Part shown: positions 17,035-29,159 of the stretch, piece by piece
Layout: each line of letters opens with the position of its first letter
How positions within the stretch are numbered: position 1 is the stretch's first letter
DNA from: Lithobates sylvaticus
Lineage: Eukaryota > Chordata > Amphibia > Anura > Ranidae
Reading direction: 5' to 3'
Assembly (NCBI GenBank): GCA_028564925.1
Contig: CM053031.1
Location: 165,250,226 to 165,314,225 of the forward strand
DNA length: 64,000 nt
The notes under the pieces: generated by a model
What the model saw: only the letters and a program-made list of their open reading frames with translations
The model's database searches: none
Told to the model about the DNA's origin: nothing
Position numbers and translations under genes: made by a program

Positions 17035-17807
17035 TTAACCTCCCTGGCAGTAATCCCAAGTCTGGCTCGGGGTGGAACTTCAGTACCATAAGCGGTAACC
17101 CTGAGCCAGACTCAGGATCGCATTATAGGATACAAGGGAAGTTACTTACCTTGTCCCCTGGATCCTGCAATGTCTCCCGCTGTGTGTGCGAGCTCCTCCG
17201 CTCGATTCACACAGTGCCGAGTGCCGCTGATCTCCGTTCCCTGCAACGTTACGACGCACAGGAGCGGAGATCGCGCCAAATTCAAAAAAGTTAAAACACA
17301 CAAAACACATACAGTACTGTATAAAGAAATTACACATCCCCTTTGTCCCTAGTGGTCTGTCCAGTGCCCTGCATGTAGTTTTATATAATACATTTTTTTC
17401 TGCCTGGAAACTGGAGATTGTCCATAGCAACCAAAAAGTGTCCCTTTATGTCAAAAGTGGTTTTAGACCAGCTAGAAAACAGCGATAATAAATAAGAATC
17501 ACAATTCATCATCAAACACTAAATCTAATGACAGCGACAATTCTGCAACTAAGCAAATTTCAGTGTTTTTGATTTGATTACATTATTAAATATTTTTTAT
17601 AGTTATTTATTATATTAGTATTTATGATTTTGTGTTTCAAACTTTGTCATACCTGGGATGTCTACTAGACTCTGGTTTGGACAGATTTAAGTGAGTTATT
17701 CATAAGAATTGCAGGCCTACAATATAAAACGCCAAATTTTCATGCAAAATAATTGTACCGCTTTTGGTACAAAATTCCTGACATAATCATACCGCCAGGG
17801 AGGTTAA
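17035..17807. mobile_element. TTAA-flanked MITE, TTAACCTCCCTGGC ends
   Basis: The left end TTAACCTCCCTGGCAGTAAT and the reverse complement of the right end (TTAACCTCCCTGGCGGTATG) match at 18 of 20 positions. The element is 773 bp and TTAA lies at both edges. The left part holds a nested inverted motif (ggctcggggt ... ccctgagccagac). It is non-coding. The TTAA target suggests piggyBac mobilisation, and the family is distinct from the neighbouring 2.15-kb element. Confidence 0.8.
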
Positions 17808-18304
17808 ATATAAAGGCTTAGTTATATCACCAAGTAGACATGCATGGCATAACATTTTGTCCATGTGTTTCGGAGCTTGCAAGGTCTGTTATCTGAGAGA
17901 GAGGTCACAAGTTCAAATCAACACCTCATTATTTTCTCAGTCTGTTGAACCACTGGGAAGCTATTTACAAAACAGTTAAAAGTGTTAATACATTGATATT
18001 ATTGTAATAAGAGCTTGTGGTTATATTCTCATCATTGGTATTATCCATATCATTGAAATGTTTACCCATATTCTGTGTTTATCACCAGTTATATTTTGGT
18101 ATTATTTTGCACTGAATTTTTTTGTATATAAATATATATATTTTTGCACATTATTGTATTCCTTTCTGTCTTCAAATTAGCACAGATAAACGAGTTTGCG
18201 TTATTTAGGTAGTTGATTTGTAAAAATATGTGGGAATCTCCTTAAATATAGATTCTGGCTTATTTCCATAAATATAAAACTATTTAATGTTTCAGTATAA
18301 ACAT
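17808..18304. other. No gene seen
   Basis: AT-rich unassigned sequence. A short stretch near 17908-17925 resembles a tRNA B box (aagttcaaatc), but no tRNA fold or A box accompanies it. Confidence 0.45.
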
Positions 18305-18318
18305 TCTGACACGACGAT

Positions 18319-18850
18319 ATGGAACAGATGAAAGCAAAATTAGCTGGCACGGAGGATAGAAACAGATGTAATAATCTCTAAATCAAAGGAGTCCAGGAGA
18401 CGGTTCAACAGGGAGACCTCCGCTCCTTTACAACTAGCTTATTCAAATCCATTCTCTCTGAGGTCACTGACCTAGATGTGACAATAGACAGGATCCATCG
18501 TCTTCCTAAACCATCATACTGTCCTGAACGTGTCCCCAGGGATGTGATAATATAACTGCGCTTCTTCCACATAAAGGACAAACTCATGTCCGCAGTGTGA
18601 GTTAGAATCCAGATTCCCTCCCAACACTCAAACCTTCAATTTTATGCGGATCTCTCTCAATACATGCTTCAAAAACGCAAAAACCTCAAATCACTAAATC
18701 ACTTTGCCACCACAAGATCAGCTACAGATGGGGTTACCCCACTAAGATCCCCGCCACATGAAATGGCTTTACATTTGTGGTTGATTCTCTCAAAAAGGGC
18801 CTATCCTTACTAAAAGCCTGGGACATCATCCCTGAGCCACAATAACCTGT
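18319..18850 (+). pseudogene. L1 ORF1p remnant
   Basis: With stops ignored, the plus strand gives the L1 ORF1 RNA-binding region. It reads a coiled-coil end, then an NNL-IKGV motif equivalent to RRNNLRIRGIPE. DRIHRLPKP and RVPRDVI..LRFFHIKDKLM follow, as in the RRM and C-terminal domains of this family. The protein normally binds L1 RNA as a trimer. In-frame stops are visible (for example in the stretch before IKGV), so it is dead. Confidence 0.75.
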
Positions 18851-19074
18851 CTCTGCATCACAAGAAGCAAGAAACGTGGACCCAAAATGGGCTCTAACAG
18901 AAATTCACATTCTCACTACTGACCCTGACTGTTAATGGAACATAACATAATTCAGGATCCCCTGGTGGCACAGCCTCCTTGCAGGCTATCGATAGGTTTG
19001 CTCCTTCCCACTATACCCATACCCCACATTCTGTGCTTGATCAGCATAACACTGCACTTGGACTAACACGTTAC

Positions 19075-19901
19075 AAGTGATGTAAGTAACTGAGTTAAAA
19101 TAAACTGAGTTACGTAACTCAGTTACTTTAGAGGGTAACTAGTAATCTAACTGATTACTTTTCCCCTCATGGTAACTCAGTTCCCATTACTTTGGCTTAG
19201 TTACCCCAATTACATCTACCGTCACTAGATGGCAGTAGTGTAATTCTGGTGTCCTGCCAAAAAAGTTCCCCCGCCGGATAAGGACCCCCTGTACTGCGCA
19301 GGCGCAGCGGTTGCGCAGTACGAAGGACTACGGAGCTTCCGAAAATTGCCGAACCTAAACAGCTCTGAGTGAACTCTACACCGCGCAGGCGCAGTTAACA
19401 TGTAATTGTACGAGGCGATGCCGCACCCTCACGATGCTCGTGCTGCTCTGCAAGGGGCGTCTATCGTGTAACTAAGGGGCGGGTCTAGTATTACTGTAAC
19501 CAAGGGGCGCATTTATTATTATTGTTATATATCGAGCTCTGCCCATTAATTTAACATTCGCCCTCTTCTGTAGAAATCCACCCCTTACAATATATAATAA
19601 TAATAGACCCGCCTCTTGCTTACACACTATAACAGAACTGCCCCTTGGTTAGAGTAATAATAGAGCAGCCCCTTGGTTACACGATATATAACAATAATAA
19701 ATGCGTCCCTTGGTTACAGTAATACTAGACCCGCCCCTTAGTTACACGTATAGAATATTTTTTAAAAAAAAGTCAGTTACTTTGCTACGTAACTAATTAC
19801 TTTTCCAATGTAGTAACTGAGTTACTAACGCAATTACTTTTTGGGAGAAGTAATTTGTAACTTAACTAAATTACTTTTTTAAAGTAAGATGACCAACACT
19901 G
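19075..19901. mobile_element. hAT-like foldback element, 8-bp target duplication
   Basis: The octamer CACGTTAC lies on both sides (19067-19074 and 19902-19909), the size typical of hAT elements. The ends are rich in GTAACT/AGTTAC words (left gtaagtaactgagtt, right gagttactaacgcaattac). Two internal arms, at about 19455-19530 and 19682-19760, are inverted copies (tagtattactgtaaccaagg against ccttggttacagtaatacta). It has no coding capacity, and it sits inside the old L1. Confidence 0.8.
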
Positions 19902-20167
19902 CACGTTACACTATCCGTGTTGGCTATCATTAACTGTTTTCCTTTTTATGTTCATAATGTTCCTCTTATTCCTTAAGTCGCAGTTTATACTCTACAGGCA
20001 TGTCCCAAAGAGAAAATAGAAAAGGGCTCATCTCCATGGATTCTAAAACTTGAATTGCACCAGCAAGTCATCTCCAAATTGATCACTAGATGGCACCATT
20101 AACTCACTGTAAGTAATCAAATGTACTCCTGCATTACACACACTGAAAACCCAGCCTTTCCATGGGA

Positions 20168-22100
20168 GTGACGTTCCTTACAATTAATGCTAGAGGCTTA
20201 AACCATCCGGTCAAACGTAACACACTATGGCAGGAAGCCTCCCTCTACAAATGTGACAGGGAACGCACTTTTGCAACTCCAAGGGGGGCGTTACATCATT
20301 CTCATTTGCAATATTAACTCATCCACCTATACTCTTGTTAACACATACGCCCCCACACCCACCACCTGCGCTTTTTCAATCAGTTACTCCATAAAGTGTG
20401 CAAAGTGCAGCAAGGTTCTCTGTTACTATGCAGAGACTTTAACATCACACCTGACCCAACCATTGATTCATTCACATTTCTGAAAAAAATGCTCTGCAAC
20501 CCTTAACCCTCTAATACACCAACCTGAGCTGTATGACACATCGAGATGCCTCAACATCAATGAAAGGGATTTTACCTTTTTCTCTGCTCAACACTGCTCC
20601 TACACAAGGATAGACTTATTTATACTAGACCACTGGCTACCAAATAAAGCACTTTCTTCTACTATCAACAGCATCACATGGTCCGACCATGCATTAGTTC
20701 AGCTGACACTGAAAGACTCACTATAGTCCACTGCTACATTTGTTTGCAGATCTAATTCAAGGCTACTACAGCAACCCAAACCTAAAGCTGAAATTGAGAA
20801 ATGTTTATATGAATTCTTCCATGACAGTGTACCATCATTAGCTAACCCATTTGTTATTTGGAATGCCCATAAAGTACATATCAGAGGCATTCTTATTAAA
20901 CTGGGGGCAAGGGCGAAGAGGCATCTCCCAAAGTAGATCCAAATGTTAGACACCCAAAACAAAAAGGCACCCTCCCCTACCTTATCACATAAATTATCAC
21001 ACCTACGCCATGAACTCAGAAGCTTATTGTTAACCAACGTTATTCGAGTGGCAACAAAGCTGGCAAAAAAGCTGGTAAAGACACAAAACAAAAATACCAT
21101 TCATCCTATACGCTAAGACAAACAATAAACTCTTCCACCCACAGGCTATAGCAGACACATTCAGCGACTACTACAGTTCATTATATAATGTTAAAAATGA
21201 CCCTGCTACATTCCAACCCACAAACAAACTTATAGGTGACTTTCTGAAATAATTGAACATACCAGAAATATCTACTGATCAATTACAAATATAAATTCTC
21301 CCTTTACATCTAGTGAAATTATTAAAGTTATACATGCTTTGCCCAATAACAATCCCCAGGTCCAGATGGTTGCACAGGGGAATATTACTAAACCTTCTAT
21401 CATATTCTCACCCCCCACTTGGAGAAAATCTTCAACGCCACAGCTGCCTTTTCCAACTTTCCCCCAGAAATGATCAAATCGATAGTGACTCTACCCAAGT
21501 CAGGGAAAGATCCCGTCTCCCCACAAAATTTTTACCTATATCACTTTTGAACAATGATATAAAGATCTATGCCAATCTCATTGCTTCAAGGATGGTAGAC
21601 ATTCTGCCACTTCTTATCCACCCGGACCAATCCAGATTCACAAAAAAAGTCAAACCACTGATGCCACCAGAAGGCTCATAAATATCATCCACCTCACTAA
21701 TAACAAAAAGGCGCCTTCTCTGCTTCTTGCATTAGACGTAGAGAAGGTGTTTTATAGAATACATTGGACCTACTTGGCTCACTATTTTCTCAGCCATAAT
21801 GGCCGTAACTAAGAGTGCTAATCTCTGGGGGAAAAAAACAGAATCTAGCCTCTTCTGAGTGCTTTCGAGGGCGCAGAAGAGAAGGCTCATTAATTCACAT
21901 CATGTGGTCATGTAACCATCTTACCACTTTTTGCTCAGAAGCCTTTTCACTTACAATACAAGTGCTTTACATTCAGAAAACACCAAATATAGCCCTGTGC
22001 TCTCTTGGAATTGACTCAATCTCTTTCCAAATGAGAACTGTACTCATACATATATTAAAAGCTGACCGTTTATCTATGGTTGGACACGCATTCTAAACTT
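20168..22100 (+). pseudogene. L1 ORF2p remnant (endonuclease and reverse transcriptase)
   Basis: The reading begins VTFLTINARGLNHPVKR, the start of the apurinic-type endonuclease. It passes through YTLVNTYAP and continues in pieces into reverse transcriptase motifs (FLPISLLNNDIKIYANLIASR, LIHPDQSRF, LLALDVEKVF). The C-terminal Cys region follows (HIMWSCNHLTTF near 21900). The frames are broken at many points and there are large gaps relative to a normal ORF2 of about 1250 residues. In the live family this protein nicks target DNA and copies L1 RNA into it. Confidence 0.8.
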
Positions 22101-22232
22101 TTGTTAAAAACTCAATGACAACGTATTGTAATGAACGTAAAGATTGGATGTATTGCCTCCCTGCTCATGACACAGATTGTTCCCAGATGGGGTGTCTGAA
22201 AGGGGTGGTCAATGCTCTTAGTGTAAGAGTAG

Positions 22233-22907
22233 TGTTACGCTCCGGGTATGGCGGGAAATGGGAGGTGGATCCCCTATGTCAATGAGGCGATAGCACGGGT
22301 TGTATTGGAGGACCGGTTCTAATGTTGCTACTGGTTTTCACCAGACTTGCAGCGGCGGTAGCAACCAGGTCGTGTCCTCCAATCGCAACTCGACCCCAAT
22401 GACAGCTGAGAAAGGCACGGTACACAGGGATAAGGCAGAGGCAAGGTCAAACGTAGCAAAAGGTCGAGGCAGGTGGCAATGGTTCGTAGTCAGGGGCAAC
22501 AGCAGGGGTCTGGATACACAAGCAGGAGCAAAACACACAAACACTTTCACTGGGCACTAAGGCAACACAAGATCCGGCCAGGATAGGAAGGGGAAGTGGG
22601 TTTATGAGGAATTTGGGTGTAACAGTAATTTGGGCCAGGCACCAATCACTTGTGCGCTGGCCCTTTAAGATATGGCCGAATTGCGTGCGCGCCCCTGGGG
22701 AGCGGGGACGCGCGCGCAGGGAGACACAGGCGGGGGCAGGTGAGGAGAGAGAGATGCGATCCCCGGGCGGACGGAGGCCGCCGCGAGGATCGCATCCCAT
22801 CGGCAGAGCAGCGCCTGCGGTCAGAGGAGCTGACCGAGGCGCTGCAGGACAACGGGCGCCGTGAGCGCTCCGGGATGGAGGGGACACCCGGAGCGCTCGG
22901 CGTAACA
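22233..22907 (-). repeat. Chromovirus 3' LTR
   Basis: 675 bp. On the minus strand it starts TGTTACGCCG and ends GCGTAACA. A purine-rich primer tract (AAAAGGGGGGG on the minus strand) lies immediately inside it, at about 22908-22922, as expected for plus-strand priming. Confidence 0.9.
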
Positions 22908-22987
22908 GTACCCCCCCTTTTGTCTCCCCCTCTTCTTGGGTCTCCCCCTCCTCCTGGAGCCCCAGAAGCTGAGGATGAGATCTTTGT

Positions 22988-24081
22988 CTATGATGTTACC
23001 CTCAGGTTCCCAGGACCTCTCCTCAGGACCACAATTCTCCCAGTCAACAAGATAGAACCGCTTACCTCGGACGGTTCTAGAGGCGAGGATCTCTTTAACG
23101 GAGAAGATGTCGGAGGACCCGGAGACAGGAGCAGGAGCGATGACCTTGGTGGAAAAGCGATTAATGATAAAGGGTTTGAGGAGGGAAACATGGAAACAGT
23201 TGGGGATGCGGAGGGAAGGGGGAAGATGCAATTTGTAGGACACGGAATTGATCCGAGCCTTGACCTTGAATGGACGAGGTAGCGGGGACCCAACTTGTAA
23301 CTGGGGATGCGGAACCTGATGTACCTGGAGGAGAGCCACACCCTATCACCAGGGGAGAAGACAGGAGGAGGTCTTCTTTTACTGTCAGCATGTTTCTTCA
23401 TGTGAGAAGGGGCCAGGGCAAGCGACTTTTGAGTCTCTTTCCAGATGGACGACAGTTCTTGGGTGACTTCGTCTACAGCAGGGACTCCGGAAGAAGTGGG
23501 GAAGGGTAGTGGGGGTATAGGATGACGGCCGTATACTACAAAGAAGGGTGATCTAGAGGAGGACTCAGACTCCTTCAGGTTGTAAGAAAATTCGGCCCAG
23601 GGCAAGAGGTCAGCCCAGTCGTCTTGACGAGCAGAGACAAAGTGTCGCAGGTAGGCCCCAAGGATTTGGTTGACTCTCTCCACTTGTCCATTGGACTGTG
23701 GATGGTAGGCAGAGGAAAAGTCCAGTTTGATTTTCAATTGACTGCAGAGGGCTCTCCAGAACTTAGACACGAACTGAACGCCTCTATCCGAGACGATGTG
23801 AGATGGAAGTCCATGAAGATGAAAAATCTGGAGGAAGAAATGTTTAGCGAGTATAGGTGCAGAAGGGAGACCTGGAAGCGGGACAAAATGCGCCATTTTG
23901 GAGAAGCGATTAACGACCACCCATATGGCTGTATGGCCGTGGGAAGGAGGAAGGTCCGTGATGAAGTCCATAGCTATGTGGGCCCAAGGTTGTTCCGGCA
24001 CAGGCAAAGGATGAAGAAGACCAGCAGGCTTTTGGTGAGGGGTCTTGTCTCGAGCACATATAGTACAGGCTTGTACAAAGT
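22988..24081 (-). pseudogene. Chromovirus integrase core and chromodomain region
   Basis: The integrase catalytic core is recognisable: CTICARDKTPHQKPAGLLHP at the end of the zinc-binding domain, AMDFITDLPPS, IVSDRGVQF, HPQSNGQVERVNQ, and the GPY/F-like GDRVWLSSRYI area. A chromodomain lies near the 3' end (VKEILASRTVRGKRFYLVDW, then WEPEGNI), which places the element among the chromoviruses. In live relatives the integrase inserts the cDNA and the chromodomain steers it to chromatin marks. The region is broken. The young L1 lies immediately upstream in the transcription sense and separates it from the rest of pol. Confidence 0.88.
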
Positions 24082-24579
24082 CCGTCACATCCTTTTTTAG
24101 TTCAATCTGATTTTATTGAGATAGAAAATTGAAGTAGAAAAGAGTGACACAATAAACACATGTCTTTCAGTAACACTTAAACAGATACATATAAAACTTT
24201 GCTACAGTGGTGTCAAACCTTCTAGTGGTTTAGGTAAATGTGAGCTTCAGTTGTGTTGGTGTGGTATACGAGCCTGCATCCTACAGCGTCTATTCTGGGT
24301 TATCGTGGGTACGTGGGCACCACTATCTACTCAGTGAGTGGTGCCCACTCGTTACAGGTAGGATAGGGCTTTTGCGTCTATACTGGACACGCTCTTTCCG
24401 GGAGGGAAGCTCTGTGTGCACCACCAATCCGGTCTGATGAGACTAGAGAGTGTGGATTAAATATTTGGGTAATACTGCAATACTTAGAGGGGAAAGGAGA
24501 GAAGGAGAGAGAGGGTGGGGATAGAGGGGACAGGACAGTAGGGAAATTAAGGAATGAAGAGAGAGACATTCCACTCTGG

Positions 24580-27500
24580 TTACACAGGTGCGTCGGTGAA
24601 GCCCTCCATGGCCCATGGAATAAATTCTGAGGAGTATCGAAACATAGACCACGAGGTCCAGGTCTTGGAGAATTGTTCCTCTTTACCCATTTCCTGCGAC
24701 AACAGTCGTTCCAAACTGTTGATTCGGTCCACTTCAATTGCCCAATCCCCCAGGGAAGGCATGCTCGTAGATTTCCAATGTCTGGGCAACACCGTTCTAG
24801 CAGCCGCCAAAAAGTGACGCAGAACGTCTTTCTTGACCAACTTAAGCGGTCCCGGGAGCAGAGATAGCAGAGCTACCTCAGGAGAGGGTGTGATTGAGGT
24901 CGCCATGAGTCTGCAGTACAGGTCAAGGATCTTTTGCCAGAACTGTCTCACAGGGGGGCATTCCCACCAGATATGAAGTAAGGTTCCCTTGGAGGATAAG
25001 CAACGCCAGCAGGTATCTGGAAGCGCCGGGTTTATCCGATGTAAAGTCGAGGGGCATCTGTACCAACGGGTCAACAACTTGAATCCCTTTTCTTGGGCTT
25101 TGGAGGCTAAGGATATTTTGTAAGTCAGAATGAAGCACTTTTGCCAGTCTACAGGTGAAATGGAGTGACCCAAGTCTTCTTTCCAGGCCTGTGTGTATGG
25201 GGGGAGGTCAGGATTATAGGCCATTTGTATGAGAGAGTATAGTTGAGAGACTACATGTGTAGGGGGGGCAGCCTGGAGCAGCATGCTCTCCAAGTCTGTT
25301 AAATCTGTAAGTATATCAGGCAGGGATGGGAAGGTGCGAATGAAGGATATCACCTGTTGCCTCTGCAGCCAATGCGTCGAGGCATGAGAAGACGGGTCGG
25401 GGGGAACGTCGTGGATCAGAGAAGAGTCTGACCGTAGGACTTGGGCAAGTCGTCTGTGGTCCTCCTTACACCAAGGTCCAAAACTCGTTCACTGTAAGGC
25501 CGGCGGAAAGGCCGGAGTCCCAAACAGTGGAGTCATGGGTCCTTTCAGAGGAGATAGGGTCTTGGAGGAGTTCATTCGGGTCCAGATTTGAATGGTTTGT
25601 CGGGTGAGGTCGCTCAGGGGTACCTCTTTCAGAAATTCGTTAGGCGTCCACGACAAGGCGCAGAGATCTATTGAGTTGATATGGCTCTCTATTTGTACCC
25701 ATAATTTGGTGGGGGAATGATGGAACCAGTTAAGTATACGCGTGACCACAGCTGCTCTATAGTATATAGAGGCATCTGGAGCTCCAGCTCCGCCACGAGT
25801 CTTGGGGAGCGAGAGAGTCTCATATCGTATCCAGGGACGAGCCCCTCCCCAGATAAAGGAGGAGAATAGTTGGCGGAGCTTCTTAAAGAACCAGGAGGGT
25901 ATAGAAATGGGAATTGTTTGGAACAAGTAGAGAAACCGAGGGAGGACATCCATTTTTAGGGCATTCACCCTGCCTAGCCACGATAGGTGTTTCTTTGTGT
26001 AGTTTGAGAGGTCCGTCTTGGTTCTTAGCAGAAGGGTAGCATAGTTCAAAGCGAATAATTGGGATCCTTCCGTGGGTATTTGGATTCCGAGGTAACGGAT
26101 GGAGGTGGAGCCTGTTTTAAACGGGTACTTAGTGGAGATTTGGCGGAGGACTTCCTGGGACAGTGAGATGTTTAGGATTTCTGATTTGGTATGGTTTACT
26201 TTAAAATTGCTCAGCTTGCCAAACCTCGTGAATTCCCGCAGTATATGTGGTAAGGATAGATGGGGTTGGGTTACAAACAATAACAGGTCGTCCGCGAAGA
26301 GTGCCAGCTTGGAGTGGGAGGGGCCTATTGATACACCTGAGATGTTGGGGTTGTTGCGTAGGGCGATTGCCAGGTGTTCCATGACAAGGACATAAAGAAG
26401 AGGAGATAGGGGGCAGCCTTGTCGTGTCCCATTATGGATGGCAAATGTGGGCGACAATGAACCGTTTACCCGAATTCTAGCGGAAGGTGAGGAATAAAGG
26501 GACATAATTCGGGATAGCATTTTAGGGCCCAGGCCTATTTGCTTCAGAGACATCTGAAGGAATTGCCAGTCGACCAGGTCGAATGCTTTTTCGGCATCGA
26601 CCGCCAAGAGGCATAGAGGGATATCATGGGTGCGGGCATAATCGGTAAGAAGCAGGGTTTTCAGGGTATTGTCCCTTGCCTCGCGGCCACTTACAAAACC
26701 CACCTGGTCCAGGTGTATAAGTTGGGGGAGCAGCGGCTGTAATCTAGTGGCTAATATTTTGGCATATATTTTCAAGTCCACTCCAATTAATGATATGGGC
26801 CTATAATTTGCGCACAAAGTATGGTGCTTATCTGGTTTTGGGATAATGGTAATGTGGGCTTCAAGCGTTTGTGGAGGAAACACTGAGCCTTCCGATAGTG
26901 AGTTGAACACCTTAGTCAAAAAGGGGGTCAGTAGGGGGGCAAATGTTTTGTAGAATTTAGGGGTGAAACCATCGGGACCTGGGCTTTTACCGGATGGGGT
27001 GGCCGCTATCGCTCCTACTACCTCATCCGCTGTAATTACTTGCTCCAACTCTTCTACAGTATCGCCATCTAATGTAGGGAGCCCAGTTTCCTCAATATAG
27101 GACTGTCTGTCGAGCGCAGGAGTGTGGGTTGGGCTAGAGGAGGTGTCGGACGGAAAATTGTAGAGTGTTTGGTAGAAATCTCTGAATGTTTGCGTTATCT
27201 TGGAGGGCTCACTGAGCATTTCTCCAGAAGGGGCCCGAATATGAGGTATAAATGTGGAAGATGTGTTTGGATGAAGGGTGCGAGCCAACGGTCTACCGCA
27301 TTTATTTCGGAATCGGTACTGATGGAAGGCAAGTCTGTCCGCATATGTACGGGCTGAGGCCTCGTATAAGTCCTTGAGTTGAGATCGGGCCATTGAGACC
27401 TCGGTAAGAGTCACCAGCGTAGGGGCTCGGTTATGTTGGGTCTCAAGGTCCCGGAGCTTTTGAGTTGCTGAGGTTATTCCGGCTGAACGAGCCTTTTTCA

Positions 27501-28434
27501 AGCGGGTCCCCATCTGAATAAAGATTCCTCGCAGGACAGCTTTAAGCGCCTCCCATTGTAAGGGTAGCGAGGTAGTGTCCGAGGCATGATCCATTAAGAA
27601 ATTAGAAATGGTTTCTGAAACCTTGTGGGAACATTCAGAGTTTGCGAGAAGGGAATCATTCAGCCTCCATGTCCATTCCCTTACCGGCGTAGAAGGGACC
27701 GATAGTGTCAGGTAAATAGGTGAGTGGTCAGACCAGACCATTGAGTCTATTTCGCATTCAGGAGACCAATCTAAGCAGCTATGATCAAGAAGGAAGTAGT
27801 CGATACGACTATAAGAATGATGTACCTGTGAGAAGTGGGTATAGTTGCGATTCGTTGGAAACAGAACCCGCCAGATGTCGATTAAACGGAGGTCGTGTAT
27901 AGCCCTTTTGAATGCCCTTAGCTTAGTAAAGGAGATGGATGAGCGAGAGGTCGACGAGTCTAAGAGTGGATCCAGGGGGGCATTAAAATCCCCACCTATG
28001 ATTAGTTTACCTTCTAAAAATTCTGACAGGAACCTCATGTACCGCAGAGCAGTCGATATTGGACTAGTGTTTGGTAGGTAAAGATTGGCTATAGTGAATT
28101 TGGTGCCCCATAGGGAGAACTTCACGAACACATATCTTCCCTGGGGGTCCGAAAGCTGGTCTATCAGGTCAATCGGAAGCGTTTTGTGGAAGGCAATAGA
28201 GACGCCTTTAGTTTTCTGAGAGGGGGTTGTACTGTGGAACCATCTGTTAAAGTACCTGTTGGAGCAGGGAGGGGTAGAGTTTGTGTGGAAATGAGTTTCC
28301 TGTAACAGTAATACATTGACCTGTTGTTTATGCATTTGGTAGAGGATTTGTCCTCTCTTGGATGCAATATTGAGGCCATTTACATTGTATGAGCAATATT
28401 TCAGGCGAGGACAAGATAGTACTGTGTGGGCCAT
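24580..28434 (-). pseudogene. L1 ORF2p, one internal stop
   Basis: A single reading frame of 1284 codons with one in-frame TGA (25489-25491, codon 982); it is otherwise open to 24580. The endonuclease at residues 1-235 shows YNVNGL, LLLQETHF, IGGDFNAPLD and the final SDHSPIYL. The reverse transcriptase shows GKSPGPDGF, YRPISLIGVDLKIYAKILA, NGTRQGCPLSPLLY and the catalytic LALFADDLLLFV. After the stop, the C-terminal Cys/His knuckle reads CWRCLSSKGTLLHIWWEC. Normal L1 ORF2 is about 1250-1280 residues, so the length is complete. The enzyme nicks DNA and reverse-transcribes L1 RNA at the nick. The first ATG has alternatives nearby, but MAHTVLSCPRLKYCSYNVNG keeps the usual distance to the endonuclease. 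Confidence 0.93.
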
Positions 28435-29159
28435 AGTGGAATGCGGAAAAGGAAGTTAGATTATAGACAGTAGGGGTAGGAGGAGAGGGTGAGGGGGAAC
28501 TAGTAAGGTGGCACAGAGTATACCAGGACAAAAACTAAGTAAGGAGGACACCTATGTAAGGAGCCTAGCAAATCTAAGGGGTCCACTAAAACGGGACACC
28601 ACAGGAAAAATCACGTAAATAGGCACAGCTCGTGCCCGGCCTATTGAGGGTGGGGGGGTCGAGGAGGAGAATCTGAGCCGTGAGCCCAGTAGCAGAACAG
28701 GCATGTATAGCTTTACTAAGGCACATCAGTGTAACAAAACATTTGAGCAGCAAAACACACATCAGATATTCTGTGAAAGAGGGTGGAGGTCCGCATGGGC
28801 AAATAGCTCCATACCAGCCCAGCCGCTCTCCTTCACAGATGAGATATCAGTCCGTGAGATATCTCACGGGGAGGGAGCAAACATTTTAAACGCATATTAT
28901 TTGCAGACCCCAACAGGGGGTCCCTAAAACAAATCTGTGTAACAATGCTGAAAACAGTTTAGGGTGAAACTATTCGGTGTATGAGAGACCATAAACAGAA
29001 GACTATAGGAGCCCACGTGGATAGTGGTAAGAGACTGAGGACCAGGTCGGTCCATCTGTCGGCCTCTCCACCCGTATCCAGGTGGGACATTACCACTAAA
29101 CACCTAGAGATTAGACCGGTGCAGTAAAATGTTAGAAACTCAACATTTGCATAGCTAAA

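Larger units (their letters stand above)
18305..22227 (+). mobile_element. Old L1 LINE, plus strand, main part
   Basis: A decayed L1 reads from an ORF1 remnant (18319-18850) to ORF2 endonuclease, reverse transcriptase and C-terminal remnants (20168-22100). It carries many stops and frameshifts. A hAT-like element interrupts it at 19075-19901, and the chromovirus separates it from its 3' end, which resumes at 37015. No 5' untranslated region or 5' target duplication could be identified. It is the oldest layer of the nest at 18-37 kb. Confidence 0.85.

Noticed and set aside
17860-17940. tRNA-like stretch with an aagttcaaatc B-box-like word
   Set aside because: No matching A box, acceptor stem or anticodon arm can be folded around it.
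22650-23282. Plus-strand frame of 210 codons over the LTR and integrase region
   Set aside because: It is antisense to the chromovirus, spans LTR and coding sequence, and has no family motif.
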